Shown: positions 1 to 12,320 of the stretch, piece by piece | How the letters are laid out: each line of letters opens with the position of its first letter | Numbering within the stretch: position 1 is the stretch's first letter | Assembly (NCBI RefSeq): GCF_009389715.1 | Contig: NC_052394.1 | Span: forward strand, 22,198,899-22,262,898 | Source of the DNA: Phoenix dactylifera | Taxonomy: Eukaryota > Streptophyta > Magnoliopsida > Arecales > Arecaceae | Length of the DNA stretch: 64,000 nt | Direction of reading: 5' to 3' | Program-made: the position numbers and the translations under genes | Notes under the pieces: model-generated | Seen by the model: the letters and a program-made list of their open reading frames with translations, nothing else | Database searches by the model: none | What the model was told of the DNA's origin: nothing

Positions 1-3000
1 CGCCCGAGCCAGTTCTGAAGTACGCCTGCAGAAAAGATATGATGGTTAATATACTTACGATAATAGCTCCAACAGGGTCAATCCAGTCTTTTACATAGTT
101 GGCAAGGAGTGCAGCCACGAGGCCAATGACATTGGTGATGACATCAAAGATGTGGTCTTGTGCATAAGCTTTGACAATTTCATTAGTGAATGAACGGCAG
201 TAGACAGCCAGAACAAGCTTCACAAGTGTCACTGCTAGCATGATGCCTACCACCCATGCTTCTTGCTCCTTGGTCAAGCTGAATTCATCCTCCTGCATTT
301 GTGCAATCATATTTATGTCAAGAAACATGGAACTTTGATGCCAGAAAAAGTAGCCTTGAATATTCAATCAGCAACTTTGCTGTAGGAAAGTGATACTAAA
401 TTGCTAATGCACCATTACTTAAGACAAAAGAATGGTTTGAGATTATATTTTGTTGGGAGCTAGACTATCATAATAAATTGGTACCAATAAATGGTCCGCT
501 AGCTTCAGCATTCCTGGTCAATCTCAACTTATACTGTTTGTGAATGGCCTACTAACCATCTTTGCAAGAGAGGGAGGGGGGAAGATAATGACCATCCAAG
601 AATAAATGCCAAATTAATAGGTGAACAAACATGGAACATAGACTACCACTAAATGTCACTAAATTGCTGGAAGGAATAAACACAAAGAAACAGTGAAGAA
701 TATGCTCGTAAAGGAGTCGAGAAAAGATATCTACTTACATCAGATATCAACGAGCGCACTGACTCTAAAATAATCTGGAGACCTAATGTTGCCATAACAG
801 ATGCAAACACGAGAATTCCCTGCACATGATATTTGCTTTGAGTATTTAGGAAGTATATAGGACACAGAAGAAATGAATAATTGAGAAGTTAAAATGCTCA
901 TATGACTAAGCATAAGCTCCAACAAATAAACCTGTCATGTGCTATAGGGAAGATGATCAGGGTTATACTTTAGTCAATGAAGCCTTAGCTTCACTCCTTA
1001 ATTCTGTTTCATCAGCTTGGCGCATGAACTTTTTCATTTTAAATCCCACAAAAAAGAAGAATACCAGGTTGTAGTTAGGGGTGTCAAACAAATTGAGCAG
1101 CTTGAGCTTGGTTCGAGAAAAACTGGAATCAAGCTCAATATAAAGCTAAACAAACCAAGTTTGAATCAGCAAAACAAGCTCGAAATTAATTGCAAGCCGA
1201 GCCAAAATTTGACCCAGCTTGATCGAGCTCAGCTCGATCAGGCTCGAATATATTTAAATTATATATACCTTTTTTTTCATATACAATGGATCATTGGATT
1301 AAAGTTTTAATTGGTATATATACGTATGTGTGTGTATGTATTTTGGGGATCAACTAAATGTTAATTTAGACCCGAACGAAACTTTGAACCAAAGCTTGAA
1401 ATCAAGAATCATGCTTTCATTTGAACTTGAACCAAGCTTGATTTAATCTGGAGTTGCGTTATAGGATTATCAAGCTGAACAAGTAGGCTCATGTTCAGCT
1501 TGATCTGGAATTAAGCTTGAAATAATGGTAAATAAATAAAGATTGTTCTTGGAATTCAAGCTTAAGTTCAAAGCAAGCTTGACTGGACTCGAGCTTGATC
1601 AAGCTCGGCTCAGTTACAGCCCTAGTTGTAGCATTTTATTCTCAGTGAAGGGGTCATATAATGTTAATACTAGAGTGATTCAGTGTAGTTACAAAACTTT
1701 CAGGTAATTTTTTTTTTTACAGAAACAAATAGAATAAATATATACTCTTCAATACTCCTAACATTTACAACCTGAATACCCCATTTTAACGTGATTACTC
1801 TAATTCTTTACTTGACATGGCACTTAACGATGACTATAATTTGCCCATTTTACTCTCAAGTGACATTACACCATTGGCGAATAACAAAATCAAGAAAAAC
1901 ATCATGAATGATACATCAATGGATAATAATGGATCTAGTCGAGGATGACCTTAGTTAGTCTTTGCTCTTGTATTTCCCTATCAGTTTTTGGAATACGATA
2001 ATTAGCAACAAATCCTGAGCTTTTTTGGAACTCAAGAGGACTCGTCATCTGAAATCCTTGCACCTGAAGTTTTCTCCCACTGCCTTCTGATAAATATTTT
2101 GGTAGCAATGCAAAATGGTTTAGTAATAACAATGTTAAACCTATACCTTTATAACATTTCTTTTTTTTTCCCTCATTTTGCTTATATCTTCTCTGTTCTC
2201 CTCAAACTTTGTCAAGATTTATAGAAATCACTGGTCCTGCCTCACTTAAGATGGAAAGGAGAAAGACAACACTATTTACTTTGATTCTTTCAGCTATAAG
2301 GACATCCAACAAGAAAACTGACAGCCATATCTTGCATTTAAATAAAACATCTCTGAAGTTTGAGCAAAATAAACTTGGAGCACTTCACATCCAAGTCAAT
2401 CGTCTAGCAAATAAGCAAGAGAATTCATAAGTCTAAAATATGTACAAAATTTACAGAACTAACAGTAAGTACCAGTTTTATAAGCAAAGATGCCTTTATT
2501 TTGGTAAGTAATAACCGAATGAACTTGCTATGGAGATAGCAATTCTAAATTCTTGTAATAAGAATGGCAAAAATTAAAAGCTAATATATTTTGATACATA
2601 ATAACATGCAACAAGAATTAGATATTAATAGCCATAATTTATTTACAAGAGTCAGAAGAACCAAGTAAAGTAATTGGGCATCATCAATTTGACTTGTAGA
2701 ATAACAAAGGAAAAAAACTAACCAGTGGCTGCATGCGCCTTTTCCCAATAGGGTATTGGTAAGGATTTGGAGTTTGCATAGAGAAAGCAGTAAACCATAG
2801 AATAAAACCAGATAACAGATCAAGCAGTGAATCCAATGTAGATGCAATGATTGCTAGAGAACCACTCCTTATTGAAGCATAAACTTTTGCAGCGAAGAGA
2901 ACCATGTTTGCAATATTTGATATACGAATGGCTGTTCTCTCACTTTTGGCAACCTTTTCACGTTCTTCCTATATGTAATACAATTGTGTCAGTCCATGAC

Positions 3001-6000
3001 CCACTATTGGAAACCAGAAAAAATTTCTTCAGCCCAGCTTTCCAAGAGGTTTCTTCTTTTCCCTACAAAAAAGGACTATAATAGGTATATAAGTCCAACC
3101 TTTGACATTCCAGGAAGAAAACCACGATCAGTCAAGGCATCCATTTCATTAAATCCCTCCAGCATTTCTACCTGCTGCTGATAATATTCTGCCACAACAT
3201 CTCCAGTACCTATACACATCGAGCAAGTTTTTACTTATAAAATGTCAAATCAATGTTCTCACTTATTCCAGTTAGTGTCATGTATTAAGGGAAATTTCAA
3301 ACTGTGGAGATTAAATCGCAAGCCAACTGTTAATGAAACACAATCTGAACAAAATCAAATGGTGAAAACTGGTGTCAAATTTTCAAAGATCACAAGGTTT
3401 TTCAGCCAATGAATGCTAAAGATCCACGGATCCAACAAAATTGATTCTCGCTTTGGATAGTTTCATAAAAGCTGCTTCTAGAAATAGAAGAAGATGGATG
3501 AGCACCATCAAAAAATGGTATGCACAAAAAACATAAATGCAATCATCAGCATTTCTTCATGCAGATGAAACAACCATTCCCCAGTCAAGTTCCCCAACTG
3601 AAAGGCCCATCAATATATATCCAGACATGCATAGCACACACAATGGAGGTATTTTGTTATCAAAATGTATACATATATGTTGATGTAAAGAATCTCATTT
3701 GTTCAAAGGTATGCTAATCAGGGCCGACCCAAGCCTTAGGCGACCGCCTAAAGGAAGGCCCCCGCCCAGACTCCGTATCTACAGTGAATCGTAGTCGCAG
3801 AGCCAGAGCAATGGCTACCTCGACAAGACGTGGGAAGATGAGGGTGTCTGAAGTCACCGTCCACCCGTCCCAATCCCATCGCCCACGGCGAAAAGCTATA
3901 AACCTACGCTACGCCTCTGGCAGCTTGGCTCCCCTGGGCTCTGGCTCTACGCCTCTACCTCAGTTCTTCTCTGGCTATAAACCTACTCTTCAGCTCTTAT
4001 GCATCTTCTTCCTCTGCTCCTCATCGTCATCCTCTTCTGCAGTTATGCTTCACCGTCTTCGCCTTCGTCGTGACCAACAAGGGCGCCGGCGAGCGGGCGA
4101 GGTCATCTCCAGCCGGCTGCAGGGGTTACAACTTACAAGGAGTACCGCCGACCGCGGGCCCCTCCCCCCTCCGCCTGCAGCCAAGAAAGGCTACTTCCGT
4201 GTGAGCAGAACCCATTCCAAACTCTCCCCACTAAAGCCAGCGAGCAGAGCAAAAGGAGAAAGAAAGAAAGAAAGAAACACTGTGCTTCTTGAAAGCAAAA
4301 CAGAGGTTGCATGATGCCGTTGGACCCCATACGAAGTTTGTGAGGTGCCCTGAGGGCTGAGGGGGAGCTGCAGAAGAGGAAGGAGGTCGTGCACTACGTC
4401 ATCCACAACAGGTTTGGACTGTTTGGTGCGCTCGTTTTCTCTCAAAATTTCTTTTTTTGTTCTTTTTTCTTTTTAACAAATGTGCTGTGCTGAGATAGTG
4501 TACATTTTTTAGTTTTGGGGTTTGAGTATTCTAATTTTTAGTTATCTGGACTTGTATTGTACATGATATGTTTGCTTTTATTCCAAAGAGAAGTCTTAGG
4601 TTTTTGGCGCTTCAGTGCCACTCATATGTAGAATTCTCGGGCTGTTGAATTAAATTAAGTCGGTTGCAGCTCAGCCTTAAGGTTAAAGGTTCAACTGGTG
4701 TGTTCTTAAACTAAAATATAAGGAGGTAGGCTGACTGAAAGACGTGAGTGCAAATTGAGGAAAAAAATACACTATAATGGTAGGAAATGTAAAAATAAAT
4801 AGGAAAGAATTATATGTGTATGAAAAGAATCCGTATGAGTGTTTTGATGAAGCTGATTACAAATACCAGAGTTGAAGAATTCTTGTTTTTTTATTAGATA
4901 CTCCATTTGGTGCCATCAGCTTTGAGGGGTAGACGACTATTTTGACAGTCTGTGCCAAGGTGGCATCAAGTAAGATAAATGGAACATATGCTTCATATTA
5001 ATTCTTTAAATTTTCTGACATGCATTGGTGCTTACATGGTACAGTTGATATTTGCAGTAGGATATACATGTAGAGAAGGGGAATAGGGATAAATGGGATA
5101 GTTGTGAAATATTTTATGGGATTTAGGTGCTTAGCTTTTACCTTTGATAGTTTTCATTGGTGCCATAAGAATTAATTGGGAATATCAAGGTGGCTGTGGT
5201 TGTTACTGATGCAAAATTGCCGTATGCTTGGAAACTTGCAAGAAATATGATTATGTATTCTTTTGGTCGATAAAGTAAGGTTTAACTTAGATTTGACACA
5301 TACGTGAAGGGCTGACTACTAGGCGTTAAGTATTACATATCATGCCATGGATAGACATGCAACAAATCTACAACCTTGAGAAAGTACATATTAAATGTAC
5401 AAAAAAGATAAATTGAGAAAATTATTCTTTCATCTATGAACCATTTTAGCTAGCTCTATGACAATGAGTAGATGTTATAGAGTCATTGAAATACTTCCTT
5501 AAAATTTTGCACTTTTTAAAAAAAATTTTTTTTTTTTTTTTTGAAAAAAAAGTCTTTCTTGGTGAGTTCGCCTTAGGCCCCTAAATGCATTGGGCCGCCC
5601 CTGATGCTAATGAACAAAAGAACCATATAGATGGATATATACTAGAGTTGGTGGGTGATAAGGCAGCACCGACAACTATCATTTCATGAAAACTTTTATG
5701 TGGAGAGCAGAAAAAGGAGTTTCTGTGGATTGAAATGGCATTAAGAAACAGAATTCTTTGATGAAATCAAAGAAAATGTGTTCTTATGGACTTTCTTTGA
5801 CTCTGTACAAACCAACCATTCAAAGAAACCATAAAAACACTTATGGTTCATCTATGTGCTGAAAGCAATTAAGGAGGCACTAAATGCTGCTTAGAGAGCT
5901 CGAAAAAAAGATGAATCTTAGGTCGCCTGTACTGGCTGTTCCGTTAAAGAACACAGGTTATCCAACAATTAATCAGGGAAACACATCTTAAGGCATGTTG

Positions 6001-6781
6001 AAAAAGCTAAGCTACAACTGGAGTCCTGAACTCACCGGTGATATCATTTGCAAAGGGGGTTTCCCGCAGATTATTAAACATTAAAGTTTTCCTCTGTTAC
6101 AACAGGCGTTTGATAGGCCTAATCCAACAAGAGCTTTTCAAGAGATAGTATTATAGCAGATGATTTTGTTACAAATAGGAAACGTAGAGTTTTTTTTTGT
6201 ATTGCTTTCTATCAATTTTGCATCATGAATCGATAAGTATCCTTCCTGTGCAAATAAGAAGTCAAGAACGAGTCATCGCATCAGGAAGAAAAGACGAGAA
6301 TATTCTTTAGAAGAAACCCATGGAAGTTTTTCTGGTTCCCATGAAAAAAGATAAATTTCCCATGGAAGTAATTATCAACATCAAGCATTTAGTCGATCCA
6401 ACAAAACAATCGCTAAAAATACATATAAAATAAGGTATGACAACAAAGAAATTAGAATAGAAACAGTTAGATCGGCTCTTCAGGCAAAAGAAACGGAATT
6501 ACCCCACAAAACCACGTCAATCCCCGCACGTCACCCAAGAAAGACTCGACTCGAGAATTAAAATGTTAAATAATCGAAGAGCGAATTGAACCTAAGCCGC
6601 GGGGGGGCTTCTCTTGGAGCTCCGACCTCCGTAAGCCCTCGAAGTTGAGCCGCCACGATCGCTCCCGCTCAAGGGACTCCGGCAAGAGGAGCTCCCGCTC
6701 GCGGGACTCCGGCAAGAGGAGTTCCGCTCCCTCGGCATCCCCGTCGGAGCTCGCAGGCTCCAACATTCGGCCTTCTTCCAC
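1..6781 (-). CDS. MTP11: MTP11-like Mn2+ cation diffusion facilitator, 5' part (3' end outside window)
   Basis: A metal tolerance protein of the Mn-CDF branch, expected to move Mn2+ out of the cytosol into Golgi or prevacuolar compartments in exchange for protons. Exons on the minus strand are 6781-6592, 3209-3100, 2968-2723, 819-739 and 292-59, all with GT-AG borders and phases that agree. Exon 1 codes an acidic N-terminus ending [11 protein letters not shown]. Exon 2 has the family block [19 protein letters not shown]. Exon 3 carries membrane helices and the first DxxxD site (DSLLD, after [10 protein letters not shown]). Exon 5 has the second DxxxD site (DHIFD). Bases 1-58 are intron: a possible acceptor near 26 would leave an intron of only 33 bp, so the next exon lies off the window. 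The C-terminal cytosolic domain is therefore missing. Intron 1 (3.4 kb) and intron 3 (1.9 kb) each hold a DNA transposon. MTP11 rather than MTP9/10 is a family-level inference. Confidence 0.9.
1076..1624. mobile_element. hAT-like MITE in MTP intron 3
   Basis: A 549-bp non-coding element bounded by imperfect inverted ends: TAGGGGTGTCAAAC on the left and TAGGGCTGTAAC when the right end is read on the other strand. It is flanked by GTTGTAGT (1068-1075) and GTTGTAGC (1625-1632), an 8-bp target duplication with one mismatch, the length made by hAT transposases. The interior is full of short palindromic AAGCTTGA and GAGCTCGA motifs, so it could fold strongly. It carries no transposase and must have been moved in trans. 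Confidence 0.7.
3719..5603. mobile_element. Non-autonomous hAT transposon, 1.9 kb, in MTP intron 1
   Basis: Termini are CAGGGCCGACCCAAG on the left and, on the opposite strand, CAGGGGCGGCCCAATG on the right, typical hAT ends starting CAGGG. A perfect 8-bp target duplication ATGCTAAT sits at 3711-3718 and 5604-5611. Subterminal GCCTTAGGC-type motifs occur near both ends. No transposase is visible. The left 700 bp is GC-rich with a 176-codon open frame on the plus strand (3784-4314) that I do not recognise. A short frame at about 4350-4440 ([20 protein letters not shown]) looks protein-like, so the element may hold captured host sequence. The right 1.1 kb is AT-rich filler. The perfect target duplication points to a fairly recent insertion. 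Confidence 0.85.
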
Positions 6782-7460
6782 ACCCCTCGAACCAAGCTCG
6801 AATCCCAGGAGATTGGCGACGGGTTGAAATGGGCTCCTCAGTCTCTCCTCCGGCGGCGCTCTATAACAAAAGCGAGGTAGGTGGCGCTGGTGAATGGGAT
6901 TTCAGGATCCACAAATAATCCGGTGTATCATGTGGTGCGGGGGGCGTGGATGCGGATTGCGTCTCCCACCCAAGGGCTGGATGGCATGGTGCAAGGTATG
7001 GAGCGAAGGAAAGGATCCATGGGGGCCCACTTCTTGGGAAATCGCTCAAGCGTCAAGCCTCGCCGGGCCCACCACTAGCCACAGGGGGAGAAAGGTGTCG
7101 GCCCGATCCGCTGCCTCCCCAACCGCACCTCGTTGGTCCGAGCAAAACAGAGGTCCATGCCACGTTTCCTGATCTGTCCCGGGAACGACACGTCATTCGC
7201 CGAAGAATTGGGTGTGTACTTGGGGGTTATTTTCTCACCGGTATTTTGAAATCCTGGTATCGTTGCGTGCGTATTTGTACGTTGCGGATTAGGGGGTCGG
7301 GAAAAGAGTTGGGTTAGTGTGGGCCCCGCTCGGGTTGTCGGTTTATAACTGGCTGTGAATCGGACCACGCCTTTGGTCGCCTTCAGAAGGGAAAGAAGGT
7401 CTGGCCAGTAAGGACAGATTTTTATCCGCTCTATCCTTTTATGATTGGAGACTGCCGCAG
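6782..7460. other. MTP upstream/promoter region
   Basis: Gene-free stretch upstream of the MTP start codon. A TATAG-like motif on the minus strand lies near 6861-6868, about 85 bp above the ATG. GC content is high to about 7370, as is common for monocot gene starts. Several overlapping open frames here show no recognisable domain and look like GC-driven artefacts. Confidence 0.4.
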
Positions 7461-7464
7461 GCTT

Positions 7465-7695
7465 CCTCTTTTTTTTCTTTTTCCTTTTCTTTTTTTTCTC
7501 TAAAAATAGCTACTCACACTATAACACAGCCAGCTACATCAGCATCAAACAAACAATACAAAATAAAAGAAGCAAAAGACTATTATGTCCAAAAAAAAAT
7601 TTTAGAGTGGTATGCAACAAAGAAGGTGACCCAGTCAGCAGCCTGATTCACCTCCTGCAAGACTATCGCAGGCCTCTCAAAAATAACCTGATGAC
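7465..7695 (-). mobile_element. 3' end of a 5'-truncated L1-type LINE
   Basis: A T-rich tract (7467-7500), which is the poly(A) tail of a minus-strand insertion, is followed by sequence similar to the better preserved copy at 8805-9385. Both contain a version of GGCAACAAAGAAGGCGACCC followed by a CCTGTTCGCCTCC-like string. That block encodes the end of the LINE RNase H domain on the minus strand. Too degraded for a clear reading frame. Confidence 0.55.
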
Positions 7696-8804
7696 GAGAG
7701 AGAAAGAGAGAGAGAGGGGGGGAGTATACGAAAAAGCCCTATCATTGCATGTTATTCTTTTAATACTGACGAAACCTCCCCGTCAACAAAAAAAAAAAAA
7801 AAAACTCACAGTATCTAGTAGGTAGACACCGGATTTTTTAAATAAAATTTAAAAAAATTAGCATGAGTATATCCAACAAAATTAAAAAAATAAAATATTA
7901 CAAAGAAAAAAAAAACTCTACTAAAGTGCTTCCACGACATAAACGACAACCCTATGACTCAGGTCACAATTGAGGAGGTGTCAAGTGTCCCTCACTATCA
8001 ACGGATCTTTTATAAAAGGTAGGTGCATAATCTCAGCAATATGATAGAGGGCCTCCTTCTAGATAAGTTTCAAGACTGACTGGTGTGCTCAAAGATCCAG
8101 GCGTTCCTACCTAATTAAATATAATATGTATATATGCGGCTTGAATGCATTAGGGATAAAGTGATGTCCGCTCATGAACCCCTTCGAGTAGGCAAGGGAT
8201 ATCTCAATCTGTGATGCAGATAAATAGGCCACCATAGGTGTATTCGGAAGCCTCCAAATCCGGAGTGCCTTCAGGCACTTGAAAACCACCCAGAAGCCCC
8301 CATCTATTCAGCAGTCCTTGATTGGAACTTAGACACGAGCAACGTTCCATAGAAGGAGGGCCATTTAGGATAAACACCCAGCCTTCAGATCCACGCACAA
8401 TCGACACACCGATTCGGTGGGTCTCTGTAGGGTTCGCAAGGAACACGAGGGAGAACGTCGGATTTTGCGCATCTGGTGCCTTAAGAGTCCAACATTTGTC
8501 TTGTCAGAAAAAAGCTTCCTCCACGTTTATCCGAGCACTTAACTAAAAAGAGGTGCGCTACGGAAAATGGTTTGTTTTGAATAAGTGAATACCAATCATC
8601 TCTCACGTCTGAGAGTTTGTCGCGTCTGGAACTCTATCATAATAAGTGGAGGAAAACATCAGAAAACAGTGTTGCATCACGAGTGTGTATGACCGAATCC
8701 AACAACTCCCCATAAAACATAAGAAAACAGAGTGGCTAGACGGAACATTGGATTACACTCCATGCATCAGTTTCAATTTAAGAGATTTCAGCTACTCTCT
8801 CTTC
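7696..8804. other. Intergenic, no recognised gene
   Basis: AT-rich to about 7930, with an A17 run near 7789-7805, then a mixed-composition stretch. Small open frames on both strands at 8107-8546 overlap each other and show no domain I recognise; old transposon debris is the likeliest source. Confidence 0.4.
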
Positions 8805-9385
8805 TTTTCTTTTTTTTTTTTTTTCTTTTTTTTCTTTTTTTTTTGGGTAAAAACGGCTACTCATTTATATAAGTCTAACATGAGTACAACCAGCCAAATC
8901 ATGGGAAAGTAATGACAAAAAAGCAGAAGGAGCGTCTGATGCAGACGTCCACAAAACATCCCCGAAGTACTGGGGGCAACAAAGAAGGCGACCCAGTCTG
9001 CGACCCTGTTCGCCTCCCTAAACACGTGAGCTGCCAGAAAACCGTCCATCAACTGAACCATCCTGCGTGTCTCCCGGATAAGGGGATAACCATCACCATA
9101 CCTGTCCGCCCCCCAGATCCAGTCGATCACCATCACTGAGTCCCCCTCAAGGTACACTCGCTCGACACCAAGCATCTGCCTGGCATAGGATAACCCCTCC
9201 CAAGCAGCCTACAACTCTGCCCCAACTACTGTAAGCCCTAGTATCCGCCGCCTTCCTGCAGCAAGCATCCTACCACCGTGGTTCCTGATCACAAATCCAA
9301 CCCCTCCAGTCATGCTGTCCACTGACCTGCTGCCGTCGAAGTTTACTTTGAGATTGCCAACTTGAGATGTTACATTTGAGTGTGA
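8805..9385 (-). mobile_element. LINE (L1 type) 3' fragment with RNase H domain
   Basis: The minus strand reads an RVT_3/RNase H-like domain typical of the end of plant L1 ORF2: VNFDGSRS, then GGVGFVIRNHGGRML, GAEL, YLEGDSVMVIDWIWGADRYG and FREANRVADWVA. One internal stop is present in the upstream half. The 3' end is a T-rich tract on the plus strand (about 8805-8844), the poly(A) tail. The reverse transcriptase and endonuclease are absent, as expected for a 5'-truncated copy. Confidence 0.8.
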
Positions 9386-9553
9386 AAGTTCTGCTTGAAC
9401 GATTATTTTCGCCTATATTCTTAAATGAAAGACTATCTCCAACATTCGGACTAGCAGAAAAGAATAAAGCATGTCCAACTTAGATGCAGAACAAGTGCAA
9501 CCTTTGTTTTTAATGCCATCTTACGTGGTAAAGGGGCTTCATTGATGATCGGG

Positions 9554-9599
9554 GATTGAAAACAATTGTTTTTTTTTTTTTTGATTGAAAACAATTGTT
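9554..9599 (-). mobile_element. Minimal LINE-like insertion: 12 T flanked by 17-bp direct repeats
   Basis: GATTGAAAACAATTGTT occurs exactly at 9554-9570 and 9583-9599, separated only by twelve T. This is the footprint expected when target-primed reverse transcription stops within the poly(A) tail, leaving tail plus target duplication. A simple tandem duplication with slippage of the T run is an alternative. Confidence 0.5.
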
Positions 9600-10141
9600 C
9601 CTTTAGTAATATTAACAATAAAAAATTCAGTCATGAATCAAGCTACCGCTTGAAGTATAACAAAACGAGTAGTCAGTTTAATTTCAAGGATGCATGACAT
9701 ACATACAACTCTCAGATTCAATCCAACTCGAATCACTGAAGGTCTCCCACTATGGTTGCAACTTGAATTGCTGATGCATTAGCTCCAGAAAACTGAGAGT
9801 GGAAAACATAAAGGTGAAAGCTCAAATTTTCACTTCTTTATATTTCTATGTCAAGAGAAATTTAATTAAATCTTTCCTATATTTTTGGTCATAAAATTAG
9901 AATTTATTTGCCAGACCATATCCGGCCATTATACGACAGCCCTCTAAGCTAGATCTTGCTTGGCTAAAGAACAAACATATTTAAATGTTTGAAGTAGGGA
10001 AACCTAAATAATAAACAAGAAGTATAGCAGATATATTAGAAAAATACTCAAAAAAAGGCTTTTTGCTCCAGACTCATCTATCAGCATTTGACAACATGCA
10101 AAAGGCTATTGCACGGATCAGTAGCATGCTTATGTAAGGAC
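9600..10141. other. Intergenic, nothing recognised
   Basis: AT-rich spacer with no open frame of note, no repeat structure and no RNA gene that I can see. Confidence 0.4.
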
Positions 10142-10149
10142 AGCTAAAT

Positions 10150-11257
10150 TAAAGGTGGCAAATTATGACCCTTCCCACCAGCCCGATCCGTGTTCGACCC
10201 GCCATAAACATGTTTAGATTTGACCTAAACAGGTTCGGATCGTAAACAGCTTGATCTGTTTAACCTGTTTATTAATTGGGTCGGATACATATTTTAGATG
10301 TCCAACCCGTTTAACCCGTTTAATATATGGTTTGGGTTGGAGAACAACAAATCTAAAACAGAGGGAGAATAAGGCAAGCGCGAGCCGCTTGTTGTCGATC
10401 TTGGGCATGGCAGCGAGCGTCTCGCGGGCGCACCGGAACGCCCGCTTCTGGAGCTCCAGCAGCATGTCCGCTGCCCTTGCACGTTATGTTGCTGCTCTTG
10501 TGGATCATCCTCCCCACCATCAACAACCTCATCTCCTTCCTTCTCCTGCTGCTGATGGTCGTGGTGGCGATGCTTCTCCTTATCAGGCTTCGCCAGCTCC
10601 TGGTGTTGGTGCTTCTCCGGCTCGCCGTCGGGCTTGAGCTTGGTGCGCTGGATGAGGGAGCTAAGGTAGTGGATCCATCACTCGAGCTCCTCTAAGGCGC
10701 CCTCCATCATCTTCTTCTCCTCTCTCATCACCGCCACTGCCAGAGATGTAGCGCAACGACGACGCGGATCGAACGATTGATGCCGGAGGTGGGTGGGTGG
10801 CTCCGCTTTCGTCTTTCTCTCTCTCGCGCGTCAGTGTGGGACAAGTTCTTTGATGGCGTTTGGTGTATTCCTTTATGCCTGTCTCGGCCCCTCTCCCTCT
10901 CTCTTGTCATTTTCTTCGCGTTCGAGAAGGTGTTCAACTTTGGACTCACTAAGAGGAGGAAGATGGAGGCATGGAAACAGATTAAACAAGTCGGATCGGA
11001 TTGGGCAAACAGGTTAAACAGGTCGGGTCAGGATTGGTAGGGCTAAACAGATTAAACAGGTCGGGTCGGACAAACAGATTACCTGTTTATTAAACAGGTT
11101 AAACGGGTCGGATTACCGGTTTATTAAACATGACAGGTTTAGATTGTAATTTCTGACATGTTTAATAAACAGGTCGGATTCAGATTTATGATTTTCTGAT
11201 CCGACCTGCATCTAACCCAACCCGTTTATGTCCAACCCAAATCGATTTCCACCTCTA
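10150..11257. mobile_element. Non-autonomous hAT-like element carrying a gene-like segment
   Basis: Ends are TAAAGGTGGCAAAT on the left and, on the opposite strand, TAGAGGTGGAAATC on the right. They are flanked by a perfect 8-bp duplication AGCTAAAT (10142-10149 and 11258-11265). Both arms are long, made of diverged TTTAACCCGTTTAAT and GGGTCGGA motifs that pair with each other. Between the arms, about 10360-10960 is GC-rich and gene-like. On the minus strand two frames read MLLELQKRAFRCARETLAAM with PKIDNKRLALALF (10465-10370) and, upstream, LSSLIQRTKLKPDGEPEKHQ. I do not recognise the parent gene. This fits a Pack-type element that captured host sequence. Confidence 0.75.
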
Positions 11258-11284
11258 AGCTAAATGAACCGCTGAATCTAAGAC

Positions 11285-12320
11285 TGCAAATAGATTGGGT
11301 TGACCCGTGATCTGACCCAACTCAACCCAACCCGTTTAGATCCGATCCAACTGATTTTAAAGGAACCGTAGGGCCAGATCGGATTCTAAAATTAAACTCA
11401 TTCTATTTTTTAGGTCGGGCCTAGATTTACTAAATTATGACCCAATCCGATCCGACCCGTTTGATTTTTGAGGCAATTTTAAATTTCCCACCCTCCGACC
11501 CACCCCAAACCGGAAACACTGTTAGGGCCTGCAGGGATGCTTAAGGGCTCTAACTCTCTATTCCTCTAATCTCTTCTTATGTTTGAGGACGAGAGGAATG
11601 GAAGAGATTATCTTTTGTATAATGTTGAATGATATAAATATTAAATTAAGACTTAGGTCGGTTACATTAAATGAAAAAGTTGTTCTCCTAAGAAAGAAGT
11701 TCAGACTAATGAAAGCAAAATAGAGTAAAATTTTGCCATGTGGAAGACAATAGGTTCATGATGGGTCTTTTACGGCTGTTGAACTTAGTCATATGTCGTT
11801 ATCAAAACTATATTTCTCATCTTAGCCCATGTATGCTTTTCTAGTATTATGTTTAGAAAAAATAATATTAAATGCATTCTAACAAATTCGGAGGATATCG
11901 CTACCGAGTAAAAAAGATTAGCAAAAATGCTATTCTTTTCTACTAAAAAAAAAAGTATCGCATACATGAACAAAAAATATTTCTTCTAGCTAACAAGGTT
12001 GAGCCTACCATTGTTAGATTAGTTTGTAATGACATCAATCCTTTATGCTTAGGCACTTCCACTTATATAGTCCTGCATAACTTGCTTTCTATAGTTTTCA
12101 CACATTGCAAAAGAAACCAAGTACGGGCAATGACAAGTGCAGATTTTTGACCCAATCCAAACCCAACCCAGATCAGAATTTTTTTTGGTTGGGACTGAAT
12201 TATATATGGAACCGACCCAAATAACCCGTTGGGTCAGAAATTTTAGCCCTAGACCTGACCCGATCTTCTATTGGGTTGAGTCTGAGTCTCACATTAAGAC
12301 TCGAATAAAGAACTGAGTTG
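11285..12320. repeat. Relics related to the GACCCGTTTA-type element
   Basis: Two blocks, about 11285-11520 and 12135-12320, are rich in the same CCGACCCG, CCCAACCCG and GGGTCGG motifs that form the arms of the 10150-11257 element. I find no clean ends or target duplications, so they are probably older, eroded relatives. The DNA between them (11520-12130) is AT-rich and featureless. Confidence 0.45.

Noticed and set aside
1-25. Apparent next MTP exon after a CTGCAG acceptor.
   Set aside because: It would need a 33-bp intron, too short for plants, and the peptide does not fit the family.
3784-4314. 176-codon open frame on the plus strand as an independent gene.
   Set aside because: It lies inside a hAT element within an intron, has low-complexity content and no domain; kept as part of the element.
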